The translations under genes and the position numbers were made by a program. The notes below the pieces were generated by a model that worked only from the letters and a program-made list of their open reading frames with translations, did not search any database and had not been told where the DNA came from. Shown piece by piece: positions 14,430 through 21,959 of a DNA stretch of 64,000 bases. The stretch covers positions 372,001 through 436,000 of the forward strand of contig NZ_AYYK01000004.1 of the NCBI RefSeq assembly GCF_001436095.1. The letters are read 5' to 3'. Position 1 is the stretch's first letter. The number at the start of each line of letters is the position of its first letter. This stretch comes from Lapidilactobacillus dextrinicus DSM 20335 (GTDB lineage: Bacteria > Bacillota > Bacilli > Lactobacillales > Lactobacillaceae).

Positions 14430-14445
14430 TACCAGAAGGCTGGTA
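14430..14445. repeat. TACCAG palindrome before the Ltp-like gene
   Basis: TACCAG-AAGG-CTGGTA forms a 6-base stem immediately upstream of the ACAGGAGG ribosome binding site of the gene at 14460. It may be an operator or an mRNA hairpin that affects translation. Confidence 0.35.
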
Positions 14446-14459
14446 CAGGAGGAATAGTT

Positions 14460-15242
14460 ATGGCAAAGAAAAAGATTACGGGTGATGATGGGAAACAATA
14501 CACAGTTAAGGTTAAAAAACCTTTCTACAAACGTGTTTGGTTCTGGATTTTAGTTGTCTTGGTTGTAGGCGGCATTGGATCACAAATGGGTGGTTCATCT
14601 GATGAAGACGACAAATCAGCAGCCAAAACAGAAGAATCAAGCAAAATTTCTGATAAAGAAGAATCCGAAGAAACGGATGACTCTTATAGTGAAGAACCAA
14701 TAGAAAGTTCAGAGGAAGAATCTTCTAGCGAAGAATCAACCGCAATTTCCGAAGAAGAATCATCTTCAAAAGAAAGTAGCGAAGTTTCGACTGAGTTTAC
14801 CAATGCATTAGCAACCGCACAAACATACGTTTCTACCATGCATCTTTCAAAAAACGGCCTATATGATCAGTTAACATCTGATGCTGGCGAGGGTTTTCCA
14901 GAAGATGCTGCTAATTATGCTATTTCAAAAGTGAAAGCAGACTGGAATAAAAACGCTCTAGAAACCGCAAAAACATATGTTACTAGTATGCATCTATCTA
15001 AAGCTGGTGTTTATGATCAGTTAACATCTGATGCTGGTGAAAAGTTTGCAGCTTCAGAAGCTCAATATGCCGTTGATCACTTAAAAGCTGACTACAATGC
15101 AGCGGCTTTAGCAACAGCGAAGACCTATCAGTCAGAAATGAATATGTCCACAGATGCTATCAAGGAACAATTAGTTTCTTCATCAGGTGAAAAATTTACC
15201 CAGGCAGAAGCAGATTATGCAATTCAAAATTTAGATAAGTAG
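14460..15242 (+). CDS. Membrane-anchored triple-repeat Ltp-like superinfection-exclusion candidate
   Basis: 260 residues. A lysine-rich cytoplasmic start is followed by one membrane helix (about residues 29-45, WFWILVVLVVGGIG), then a Ser/Glu-rich spacer to about residue 112. Three imperfect repeats of about 48 residues follow (A(L/A)xTAxTYxSxMxxSxxxxxxQL, then GExFxxxEAxYAxxxL). These repeats match the Ltp host cell surface-exposed lipoprotein domain; Ltp of Streptococcus thermophilus phage TP-J34 blocks DNA injection by related phages. Here the anchor is a transmembrane segment, with no lipobox cysteine. It belongs to the lysogenic conversion block downstream of the repressor. Function is inferred from the repeats. 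Confidence 0.82.
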   Translation: MAKKKITGDDGKQYTVKVKKPFYKRVWFWILVVLVVGGIGSQMGGSSDEDDKSAAKTEESSKISDKEESEETDDSYSEEPIESSEEESSSEESTAISEEESSSKESSEVSTEFTNALATAQTYVSTMHLSKNGLYDQLTSDAGEGFPEDAANYAISKVKADWNKNALETAKTYVTSMHLSKAGVYDQLTSDAGEKFAASEAQYAVDHLKADYNAAALATAKTYQSEMNMSTDAIKEQLVSSSGEKFTQAEADYAIQNLDK

Positions 15243-15280
15243 TAATTACTTAGCTCGTAGATATAAAAATAGGAGAAAAC

Positions 15281-15601
15281 ATGGAAACAAGAAATGGTAG
15301 AAGCTCTTTTTTTGATGGCGGACTACTTCAATTAATTGGATGGTCGCTTTTAGGAGCGCTAATTACAATATGTACATTGGGTATTTGTTATCCTTGGGCG
15401 ATAACAATGATATATGGTTGGAAAATCAACCACACGGTAATTGATGGTCACAGAATGAAATTTAGCGGCAGTGCGATTGGACTATTTGGAAATTGGATTA
15501 AATGGCTCTTGCTAAGTATCATCACATTAGGTATTTATTCTTTCTGGGTTCAAATAAAGTTGGAAGACTGGAAAGCAAAGAATACATCCTTCATCAATTA
15601 A
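15281..15601 (+). CDS. DUF898-type small membrane protein
   Basis: 106 residues with ATG at 15281 behind AATAGGAGAAAAC. The pattern FDGGLLQLIGWSLLGALITICTLGICYPWAITMIYGWKINHTVIDG, then GLFGNWIKWLLLSIITLGIYSFWVQIKLEDW, matches DUF898/YjgN-like proteins. Two hydrophobic hairpins lie around residues 15-45 and 65-92. It follows the Ltp-like gene by 38 bases and may work with it at the membrane or be separate cargo. Molecular function of the family is unknown. Confidence 0.82.
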   Translation: METRNGRSSFFDGGLLQLIGWSLLGALITICTLGICYPWAITMIYGWKINHTVIDGHRMKFSGSAIGLFGNWIKWLLLSIITLGIYSFWVQIKLEDWKAKNTSFIN

Positions 15602-15608
15602 ATCACCT

Positions 15609-15656
15609 TCCCCCACTCTGGTGACGTGCGCCGGTTCGATTCCGACGGTGGGTGTT
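15609..15656 (+). other. tRNA-like 3' fragment (T-arm and acceptor strand)
   Basis: The stretch around GCCGGTTCGATTCCGAC reads as a tRNA T-stem/loop with one mismatch, followed by GGTGGGTG like an acceptor 3' strand; no CCA follows. No complete D-arm or anticodon arm precedes it, though an upstream CCCAC could pair with GTGGG. It is not a functional tRNA; it may be a relic of a tRNA gene picked up at a former attachment site. Confidence 0.35.
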
Positions 15657-15697
15657 TTGAAAAATAATTTTTTAATAATTGAGGGTGAATTTACGAT

Positions 15698-16366
15698 ATG
15701 ATGACCTATACTTTCAAAAGTATCAATCAATTTAATATTGATCAAGCACTTGATATTCAAAAAAGCAAAACAAATACTACCAAATACGGAACCATTACTC
15801 CTAGTGATGAGATAATTAATTTCGGAAATCAGAATTGGAATACATTTCATTGCGTCCAGCAACAAACACATAAAACCACAATTTTCATAGGTACACATCC
15901 CTATGAAGAATATGACGTTCACAATGAATTTAATATTTATGTAAATTCACGGAGAACAATGCTAATTGCTGTTGGTTCATCAAAAGTCGTCAGTGCTTTT
16001 TTAAAAAAAATAAATGAGGTATTGGATGATAAAGTGTCCTTGAATGCTGTACAATTCGATTTTGATAGAATATCAAATCGACTTGCATCTGTTAAACAAG
16101 CATGGTTCTCACCTAATGTTTCAGGGTTGACAGCAAAAGGTTACATGGGATTAGGTGTCAAAAATCAACCCGATGTTGTTCAAGCGATAGAAGACCATAC
16201 CGCCACATACCTTGGTGTCTCAATAGACATCGATAATATCGCACGTTCAATCGGTTTCTCACAAAAAGGAGCTATTGTACTAATAAATGCACACCAGCCA
16301 CTAAGCAATTACGAAAAAATCAATCTTATATACACGACTTATCGATATGTGACAGGCAATAATTAA
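15698..16366 (+). CDS. Unrecognised soluble prophage protein, convergent with a membrane partner
   Basis: 222 residues, ATG at 15698 nine bases after GAGGGTGA. No membrane segment or signal peptide is present, and I recognise no family. Predicted alternating strands in the first half (GTITPSDEIINFG, HKTTIFIGTHPYEEYDVHNEFNIYV) and helices in the second (VVSAFLKKINEVLD, DVVQAIEDHTATYL, DIDNIARSIGF) suggest a two-part alpha/beta protein. Its stop overlaps that of the minus-strand gene 16363-17151 by four bases. The location between lysogeny genes and integrase is a classical slot for prophage-encoded anti-phage genes. Confidence 0.8.
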   Translation: MMTYTFKSINQFNIDQALDIQKSKTNTTKYGTITPSDEIINFGNQNWNTFHCVQQQTHKTTIFIGTHPYEEYDVHNEFNIYVNSRRTMLIAVGSSKVVSAFLKKINEVLDDKVSLNAVQFDFDRISNRLASVKQAWFSPNVSGLTAKGYMGLGVKNQPDVVQAIEDHTATYLGVSIDIDNIARSIGFSQKGAIVLINAHQPLSNYEKINLIYTTYRYVTGNN

Positions 16367-17151
16367 TTAATATTTTGTAAAACAACTAATTGTCGAAGAG
16401 CATCACTACATGCTTTGAAATCATCTGAGTTTAATTGTATATACCCTTTTTGTACTTTTGCGTTAACCTTAGAGTTGATTATAAATTGTAAATTAAAATT
16501 TGATACGTCGGTAGCACCATTGGTTCGAAGAAGATATCCGTAAAATGGATTGCCCTTCTCAAAGAATAAGTTTATTCTCAATCGCGTTTTTGTAGAATCT
16601 ACATTATTTGGTGCTGCAGTGGCCAATAGATATATTTGTTGCAATTGGTCAACACCCTTAAGACGATTACGATAAGAGAACGAAGCGGAGTATTGAACGT
16701 AAATCTGATAAGTATCTTCTTCACTGGTTTCAGCAAAACTAAGTTTTAGACTTTGTTCTCCAGGATTATTAATTAATATTTCGTTTTGTGAACTTTTTGG
16801 ATCATCTATACGTTTTGCATTTAGCCTTTTCTTCTTCAGCTCTTCAACTAGTTCATTAGTATAATCGTTAAAAAAAGTATTGTTCAAATTCTCATCCATA
16901 AATGTAAAATCTAATTCTTGTTTCCAATCAATTTTTGGATTAGAAAACCACTGAAGTGTTTTCTGAACCAATATAAAAAAATCGTTTTGATTATCATAAT
17001 AATATTGAAAAAGAGCAGTTAAAATTGGAATCAATGTTAATATGCCAGATATTAACTGACTATTAATTTTTGGGGTTATAAAACCTAAAAAAGATAGACC
17101 AATAGCAATCAAAGTAACCACAATTAGTTTTATAGTATTCCAGTTCTTCAT
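16363..17151 (-). CDS. Unrecognised two-helix membrane protein of prophage cargo
   Basis: 262 residues, with ATG at 17149-17151 behind AAAGGGTGAAAAAAC. Two membrane helices lie at about residues 8-26 (KLIVVTLIAIGLSFLGFI) and 32-50 (QLISGILTLIPILTALFQY), followed by a coil/helix part and a largely beta-stranded domain from about residue 140 (QSLKLSFAETSEEDTYQIYV ... STKTRLRINLFFEKGNPFYGYLL). The two-TM plus soluble domain plan recalls membrane effectors of anti-phage systems, but no family is identified. Composition looks more AT-rich than its neighbours. It is transcribed from its own start, convergent with 15698-16366. Confidence 0.8.
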   Translation of the reverse strand: MKNWNTIKLIVVTLIAIGLSFLGFITPKINSQLISGILTLIPILTALFQYYYDNQNDFFILVQKTLQWFSNPKIDWKQELDFTFMDENLNNTFFNDYTNELVEELKKKRLNAKRIDDPKSSQNEILINNPGEQSLKLSFAETSEEDTYQIYVQYSASFSYRNRLKGVDQLQQIYLLATAAPNNVDSTKTRLRINLFFEKGNPFYGYLLRTNGATDVSNFNLQFIINSKVNAKVQKGYIQLNSDDFKACSDALRQLVVLQNIN

Positions 17152-17338
17152 GTTTTTTCACCCTTTCAATTTAATTATACATGAAAATCATTCCCAAGAA
17201 CATATGTTTGTATTGAGGATAAATAACAAGCCATATCCCCCACTCGGCAAAGTAACAGGACATGGCAGCAACAGAAACATACATACAGGTATGCAGTTTT
17301 TGTGTACCCTAATTATACCAGATTAGGAGTGATCTACC

Positions 17339-18436
17339 ATGGCAAGTTTTAGAAAACGTGGCAAAAAATGGGAAGCTCGTATTTCATTTAAGGATAAAGA
17401 CGGCGAGTTTAAAACTAAATCAAAAGGTGGTTTTGCTACTAAGAAAGAAGCACAGTTATTTGCTAATGAGAACGAAGTATTAGCAATCAATGGTGAGCTA
17501 AGCAGTACCGCGCCCAAGCTGTTCTCAGAATACTTTAAAAACTGGTACGAGATTTATAAAGAACCAACAATTCGCGATCGTACAAAGATTACTTATAAAA
17601 ATGCGCTAATGCATCTCAAAAAGCACTTCCCTACGCAAACAATTGAAGAAATCAGTCGTGAAGACTATCAACATTTCCTCAATGATTTTGGAGCAGATCA
17701 CTCCAAGTCTACAATATCTAAACTCAACTCACTCTACCATGCTTGTGTTAGAAACGCTGTCTATGATGGTGTTATCAAACGTGATTTTATTCAAGGAACA
17801 CAAATTGTCTACGACCCAAAAAGAACCTGGACAATCGAATATCTAAGTATTGATGAAATCAAAAGTATCGTTGCTTATATCGTTGATAATGCTAGTCATA
17901 AATATGTATCACAGTATATGATTTTAACCGCCTTAATGACCGGTATGCGCCCCGGTGAAATCGGTGGCTTAACTTGGAACAACATCAACTTTAAAGACAG
18001 CACAATAACAATTAAACGGTCTTGGCATGATGTTAAGAAACAATTCGAACCGCTTAAAAACGAATCATCATATCGAACAATTCCTGTCGATAAATGGCTG
18101 CTAGACATTATCGATGGACTGCCAAAAGATGATCCACTAAATCGAGTATTCGTTAATCAAGGTGCTGTCCCTACTTCCACAGCGGTAAATAAATCACTTC
18201 GTAAAATACTTAAACATCTCAATATAGAACGTAGCGGTTTTCATTTCCATAGTTGCCGTCACTCACACGTGGCTTATCTCCTGTCCCAAGGAATAGATCT
18301 TTATGCAATATCAAAACGTCTTGGTCATAATGACATGACAATCACCGCTCAAGTTTATGCTTATCTAATTGATGAATACAAAGCTAAGACAGATGAGCAG
18401 ATAATTAAAGCGTTAGATGGATTACGACCAAATTGA
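17339..18436 (+). CDS. int: Tyrosine-type phage integrase
   Basis: 365 residues, ATG at 17339 after TTAGGAGTGATCTACC. The N-terminal arm-binding domain (FRKRGKKWEARISFKDKDGEFKTK) and core-binding domain (residues about 60-160) precede the catalytic domain. The active-site residues are visible: Arg204 in TGMRPGE, His304 and Arg307 in HSCRHSH, the LGHND motif near 330, and the nucleophile Tyr340 in AQVYAYL. It is the last prophage gene and ends 128 bases before the tmRNA 3' end, supporting integration into ssrA. Confidence 0.97.
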   Translation: MASFRKRGKKWEARISFKDKDGEFKTKSKGGFATKKEAQLFANENEVLAINGELSSTAPKLFSEYFKNWYEIYKEPTIRDRTKITYKNALMHLKKHFPTQTIEEISREDYQHFLNDFGADHSKSTISKLNSLYHACVRNAVYDGVIKRDFIQGTQIVYDPKRTWTIEYLSIDEIKSIVAYIVDNASHKYVSQYMILTALMTGMRPGEIGGLTWNNINFKDSTITIKRSWHDVKKQFEPLKNESSYRTIPVDKWLLDIIDGLPKDDPLNRVFVNQGAVPTSTAVNKSLRKILKHLNIERSGFHFHSCRHSHVAYLLSQGIDLYAISKRLGHNDMTITAQVYAYLIDEYKAKTDEQIIKALDGLRPN

Positions 18437-18455
18437 CCAAAATTTGTCCAAAATG
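18426..18455. repeat. Three GACCAAA/GTCCAAA direct repeats, possible integrase arm sites
   Basis: GACCAAATT at 18426, GACCAAAATT at 18435 and GTCCAAAAT at 18446 follow each other with roughly one helical turn spacing across the int stop codon, next to the presumed attachment site. Arm-type integrase binding sites often look like this. Confidence 0.35.
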
Positions 18456-18489
18456 ATTTTATTTTTTTATATTTTTTAATACAACATAC

Positions 18490-18536
18490 AAAAATAGAAA
18501 CCCGATAAACGTTGATTTATCAAGGTTTCTATTTTT
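18490..18536. terminator. Bidirectional terminator between int and ssrA
   Basis: AAAAATAGAAACC pairs with GGTTTCTATTTTT, with an inner GATAAA/TTTATC stem. Runs of A and T on either side let it end both the rightward int transcript and the leftward ssrA transcript. Confidence 0.85.
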
Positions 18537-18563
18537 GTAAAAACATTCTTATTATTACTAAAA

Positions 18564-18928
18564 TGGAGGCGAGGGGACTTGAACCCCTGTCCATACATAC
18601 TGCCACGTCAACATCTACACTTATAGCTGTACAATTTAAAATTTAATCAATAATGCGCGCCGCACCGCATGGCTAACCATTATTGACGAGCTTGATCATC
18701 TCTTCTTACTTATTCAAACGGCACAAGCAAGCGTAGCCTATTCAATTTGAGACCCTAAATCTGAGTTCTAGGCTAACCCAGCAGGATCACGCTAGCTGGT
18801 TTTTAGGCAGCTAATGCGTAAGAATTTTCTTTGTTTGCAGTTATATTTAACTGTAACGTTTTAACGTAGACGTAACCTACGAAGTGCAATTCACGCGCAG
18901 ATACACATGTCGAATCCGAAACGCCCCC
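18564..18928 (-). ncRNA. ssrA: Transfer-messenger RNA (tmRNA)
   Basis: The 5' end GGGGGCGTTTCGGATTCGAC (complement from 18928) pairs through GGGGGCG with CGCCTCC at the 3' end, and GGGGTTCAAGTCCCC forms the T-arm. The tag frame at 18803-18838 (minus) begins with resume codon GCA and reads ANKENSYALAA before TAA. CCA is not encoded after the terminal A at 18564. tmRNA rescues stalled ribosomes and marks the nascent chain for proteolysis. The prophage integrase gene ends just beyond its 3' end, the usual attachment target. Confidence 0.97.
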
Positions 18929-18941
18929 GAATTCATTAAAT

Positions 18942-18947
18942 ATTATA
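18942..18947 (-). promoter_or_regulatory. Extended -10 promoter of ssrA
   Basis: On the minus strand GTGCTATAAT gives a TGn-extended TATAAT about 14 bases before the mature tmRNA 5' end. A weak TTATTT at -35 (16-base spacer) is the best match upstream. Confidence 0.6.
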
Positions 18948-19017
18948 GCACGCCTCGCTCTAAAATAACACTCTAGTGCAACGAGTTCATTATTTCACTT
19001 GAAAAATTTATCTGATT

Positions 19018-19055
19018 AAAAAAGGTTCAATCCTTTAAACGGATTGAACCTTTTT
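19018..19055. terminator. Terminator after the small membrane protein gene
   Basis: GGTTCAATCC ... GGATTGAACC with a 7-base loop, flanked by AAAAA and TTTTT, so it can work in both directions. It lies directly downstream of the minus-strand stop at 19059. Confidence 0.85.
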
Positions 19056-19058
19056 ACA

Positions 19059-19520
19059 TTAGAGTTGATTTTGCTTAATTTTATTTGCGGCAAAAGTGCG
19101 AATTTCTTCGACTTCACCCTGTAATTTTAAAATACGCGATCGCTTTAAGAAGTCGGTTGTCGTCACTTTTACTAAATGACTGTTTGTACTTGATTCAACC
19201 TTAATCGAGCGAATATTGCGCCAATCCATTAAACCATTGACACTAAGGGAAACCAAAACATACTTCTCACCAATTCCTTTACGCAATAGTCCCCACGTTA
19301 AAGCAGTCAAAGCAATCGCCATCATAACCATCTGACGATTAAAATCCGTTTGGCCTGAATTTATTGTCAATAAAATAATCGCAAGTGCAATTATGATGCC
19401 GGCTAAAGCACGCCAAATGGTAAATGGTGTGCGAAATTTAAGCTTAGTGTAATTTAATAGCAAAATAACCAAATCAAACAAGCAAATTAGTAGCGCCATA
19501 ATTAAAAAATTTATGGACAT
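19059..19520 (-). CDS. Small integral membrane protein, unknown function
   Basis: 153 residues. Three hydrophobic segments are visible at about 4-23 (NFLIMALLICLFDLVILLL), 38-54 (ALAGIIIALAIILL) and 66-80 (MMAIALTALTWGLL). A cytoplasmic-looking C-terminal domain follows (EKYVLVSLSVNGLMDWRNIRSIKVESS...), with the strand pattern of a PH-like domain. I do not recognise a named family. It starts 21 bases after the ackA stop and may be the last gene of the ytxK-ackA transcript, closed by the terminator at 19018-19055. Confidence 0.75.
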   Translation of the reverse strand: MSINFLIMALLICLFDLVILLLNYTKLKFRTPFTIWRALAGIIIALAIILLTINSGQTDFNRQMVMMAIALTALTWGLLRKGIGEKYVLVSLSVNGLMDWRNIRSIKVESSTNSHLVKVTTTDFLKRSRILKLQGEVEEIRTFAANKIKQNQL

Positions 19521-19540
19521 AAAGGAACCTCAATACTTTC

Positions 19541-20734
19541 TTAAACTAACCCGGTCAATTGCACCGTATCACGGACAATCATTAATTCTTCATTTGTTGG
19601 CACAATTAGAACTTTGACTTTAGAGTCTGGAGTTGAAATAATGCGTTCTTCAGCTTCAACATTATTAGCTTCTTCATCTAATTTAGCACCAATAAAGCCT
19701 AAACGTTCAACAACCATCTTACGAATAGGAATTGAGCCCTCGCCTGTACCTGCTGTAAAGACTAATGTATCAACACCGTTCATTTCAGCAACATAGCTAC
19801 CAATGTATTTAATTAAGCGATTAACATAAATATCAATTGCTAATTGTGATTCTGGACGGTCTTCACGCGTCTTGAGTAAATCACGCATATCTGGCGAAAG
19901 TCCAGAGATACCCAGTAAACCAGATTTTTGATTCAAAATATTAATCATGTCATTGATATCTTGAATATTTAATTTTTCCATTAAGTAGGCAACTAACGAT
20001 GCATCAATATCACCTGAGCGCGTACTCATGGTTAATCCTGCTAATGGTGTGAAGCCCATTGAAGTATCAAAAGACTTGCCATCTTTAATCGCTGTAATTG
20101 AAGCACCACTACCTAAATGCATGGTAATCATCTTTTGACTCTCTAAAGGAACACCTAAGATTTCTGCGGCACGTTGAGAAACATAACGATGACTAGTCCC
20201 ATGGGCACCATATTTACGAGCACCATATTCTTTATAATAGTCCAATGGCAAACTGTATAAATAGTTAACATTAGGCATTGATGTATGGAATGACGTGTCA
20301 AAAACTGCGACTTCTTTAGCATCAGGCAAAGCTTTTTGGAAGGCTTCAATCCCCTTAGCCTCATTAGGATTATGTAAAGGCGCATAATCAGCTAACTCAA
20401 GAATTTTTTCTAGATTTTCTGGTGTTACTTCTGCAGATTGTTTAAAGAATTCACCACCAGCAACAACGCGATGGCCAACCCCCTTAATCTCATTGATATC
20501 ATCAATAATGCCAGATTCTGACAAACGTTGTAATAATAAATTAACCGCAACGTCTTGGTTAGGAATATCAATATCTTCTTTGGTTTTTTGACCATTAAAT
20601 TTCACAATAAATTTGGAGCCAGGTAATCCTAAGCGATCAACCATTCCTGAAGCAATTTCAGTTTCTTGAGGCATTTCAAACAATTTCCATTTTAATGTTG
20701 AACTTCCTGCGTTAATAGCTAAAACTTTTACCAT
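19541..20734 (-). CDS. ackA: Acetate kinase
   Basis: 397 residues from ATG 20732-20734 behind AAGGAGAGTTTAGC; the longer frame has no binding site. It converts acetyl phosphate and ADP to acetate and ATP. The ASKHA-fold motifs are clear: VLAINAGSSTLKWKLFE at the N terminus, HRVVAGGEFF, VFDTSFHTSMP, KYGAHGTSHRYV, MHLGSGASITAI, STRSGDIDASL and the ADENOSINE-type loop FTAGTGEGS, where many relatives have GIGEN. Pta, its partner, is encoded separately at 45294-46277. It is preceded by the methyltransferase gene, the same order as ytxK-ackA of Bacillus. Confidence 0.97.
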   Translation of the reverse strand: MVKVLAINAGSSTLKWKLFEMPQETEIASGMVDRLGLPGSKFIVKFNGQKTKEDIDIPNQDVAVNLLLQRLSESGIIDDINEIKGVGHRVVAGGEFFKQSAEVTPENLEKILELADYAPLHNPNEAKGIEAFQKALPDAKEVAVFDTSFHTSMPNVNYLYSLPLDYYKEYGARKYGAHGTSHRYVSQRAAEILGVPLESQKMITMHLGSGASITAIKDGKSFDTSMGFTPLAGLTMSTRSGDIDASLVAYLMEKLNIQDINDMINILNQKSGLLGISGLSPDMRDLLKTREDRPESQLAIDIYVNRLIKYIGSYVAEMNGVDTLVFTAGTGEGSIPIRKMVVERLGFIGAKLDEEANNVEAEERIISTPDSKVKVLIVPTNEELMIVRDTVQLTGLV

Positions 20735-20754
20735 GCTAAACTCTCCTTGTTTTA

Positions 20755-21765
20755 TCAGATATGGTTCTCTTGGGACCAACTCTTGAGTTGACCTGCAAAA
20801 TTGCGTAGCTCTGTGATGTTATTCAAGTCGGGAACATTCGCCATCATGACATTTTTAGCTTGCTTAGCTTGGCCGCCATGATTTTGTAAAACTAAAATTG
20901 CCTTTTGCGCCGCATTATCCTGAAAAACACCATGCGGTAAACTCAATAAGCCTTGCAAATGAACCTTTGTCGTCACCCAGTGGAGTAAATCCGTTGCTTC
21001 AGATTGTTCAAACAAATTAGCAGGAACAATAAATAAGCCCAGTCCACCTGGTGCTAGAGTCTTCATGCTTTGTTCTATCAATAAATAATGAGCAAAAGAG
21101 TGCCCACTCTTTGCTCTTAAATCAAATTTTTCTGTCCGTGAATCAACTGGGTAATAACCTACTGGCAAATCAGCAACTACAACATCTGGCCGAGTTGGTA
21201 ATAACCAAGGTGTCAGTGCATCTTGATGCATTAAGGTCACATCTTGGTGCAAATAATCCGCCAATACAGCGGCTAGTGCTAGTAAATCATCATTATTATC
21301 AATTCCAAATAACGATAACTCACGTTTCTCAAAAGCAAATTGTTGTGCGATGTTAAATAATAAATTGCCAGTACCGGCAACTGGGTCTGTAATCACAAGT
21401 GGTTGAGATTGATCAGTTTTAAAAAGATTGATTAGTAAGCTTAAAACAAGACCAATTGAACCTGGTGTTGCTTGTAAATTAGCATTAGGACGATCAACTT
21501 TTTGCCAGCGGATCAACAACAATTGAAACAGCGCCAGTAATTCTGTTTTCGAGAGATTTGCAAGCTCAATTTGTTGATATAGCTGGTTCAGTTTTTGAAC
21601 TGTTTCTGGTGTTGGTGCACCATTTTCAACGTGGACCTCACGTTGCTGTAAATTATCCAAAGTTTCACTTAAAGCTGATAAATAATCTGTTTTAAGTGCC
21701 TCTTTTAATACTTCAGTTGCTTGATTAACCAACTCATAGGGACTTTGAATTTTCTTTGGATCCAT
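20755..21765 (-). CDS. Class I SAM-dependent DNA methyltransferase-like protein (YtxK type)
   Basis: 336 residues from ATG 21763-21765 (GGAGTGACTTTTATA upstream). The SAM-binding motif ITDPVAGTGNLLF (near residues 125-137) and the catalytic-region motif VVVADLPVGYY, a variant of the NPPY signature, identify an N6-adenine-like methylase fold. The orthologue in Bacillus, YtxK, lies beside ackA as here; its substrate is unknown. There is no target-recognition domain, so it is unlikely to be a restriction-modification enzyme. It shares the promoter at 21802-21830 with ackA. Confidence 0.88.
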   Translation of the reverse strand: MDPKKIQSPYELVNQATEVLKEALKTDYLSALSETLDNLQQREVHVENGAPTPETVQKLNQLYQQIELANLSKTELLALFQLLLIRWQKVDRPNANLQATPGSIGLVLSLLINLFKTDQSQPLVITDPVAGTGNLLFNIAQQFAFEKRELSLFGIDNNDDLLALAAVLADYLHQDVTLMHQDALTPWLLPTRPDVVVADLPVGYYPVDSRTEKFDLRAKSGHSFAHYLLIEQSMKTLAPGGLGLFIVPANLFEQSEATDLLHWVTTKVHLQGLLSLPHGVFQDNAAQKAILVLQNHGGQAKQAKNVMMANVPDLNNITELRNFAGQLKSWSQENHI

Positions 21766-21801
21766 TATAAAAGTCACTCCAATCACTAGTGCCTACGTTT
21801 T

Positions 21802-21830
21802 AGTTTACCGATAACTTTATCGATATGCAA
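21802..21830 (-). promoter_or_regulatory. Promoter of the methyltransferase-ackA operon
   Basis: On the minus strand TTGCAT (21825-21830), a 17-base spacer and TAAACT (21802-21807). The spacer contains the partial palindrome CGATAA-GT-TATCG. Confidence 0.65.
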
Positions 21831-21959
21831 GCATTTTCAAAACGATTATATCGCGGTTAGTAAGATTTACATAACTCTCATTATTTTAAACGATTTTTCT
21901 TAACTTTCAAGTTACTTTTGAATTTTATGGTGTACTTAACTCATGAAGGAGGTGAAAAT

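Noticed and set aside
15609-15656. Complete tRNA gene
   Set aside because: Only T-arm and acceptor-like strand can be found; no D-arm, anticodon arm or full 7-base acceptor pair.
15527-15922. 131-codon minus-strand frame
   Set aside because: It overlaps two supported plus-strand genes and the tRNA-like fragment, and its sequence has no recognisable domain; treated as a shadow.
20755-21765. Restriction-modification methylase
   Set aside because: It lacks a target-recognition domain and any neighbouring nuclease, and its ackA linkage matches the chromosomal YtxK type.
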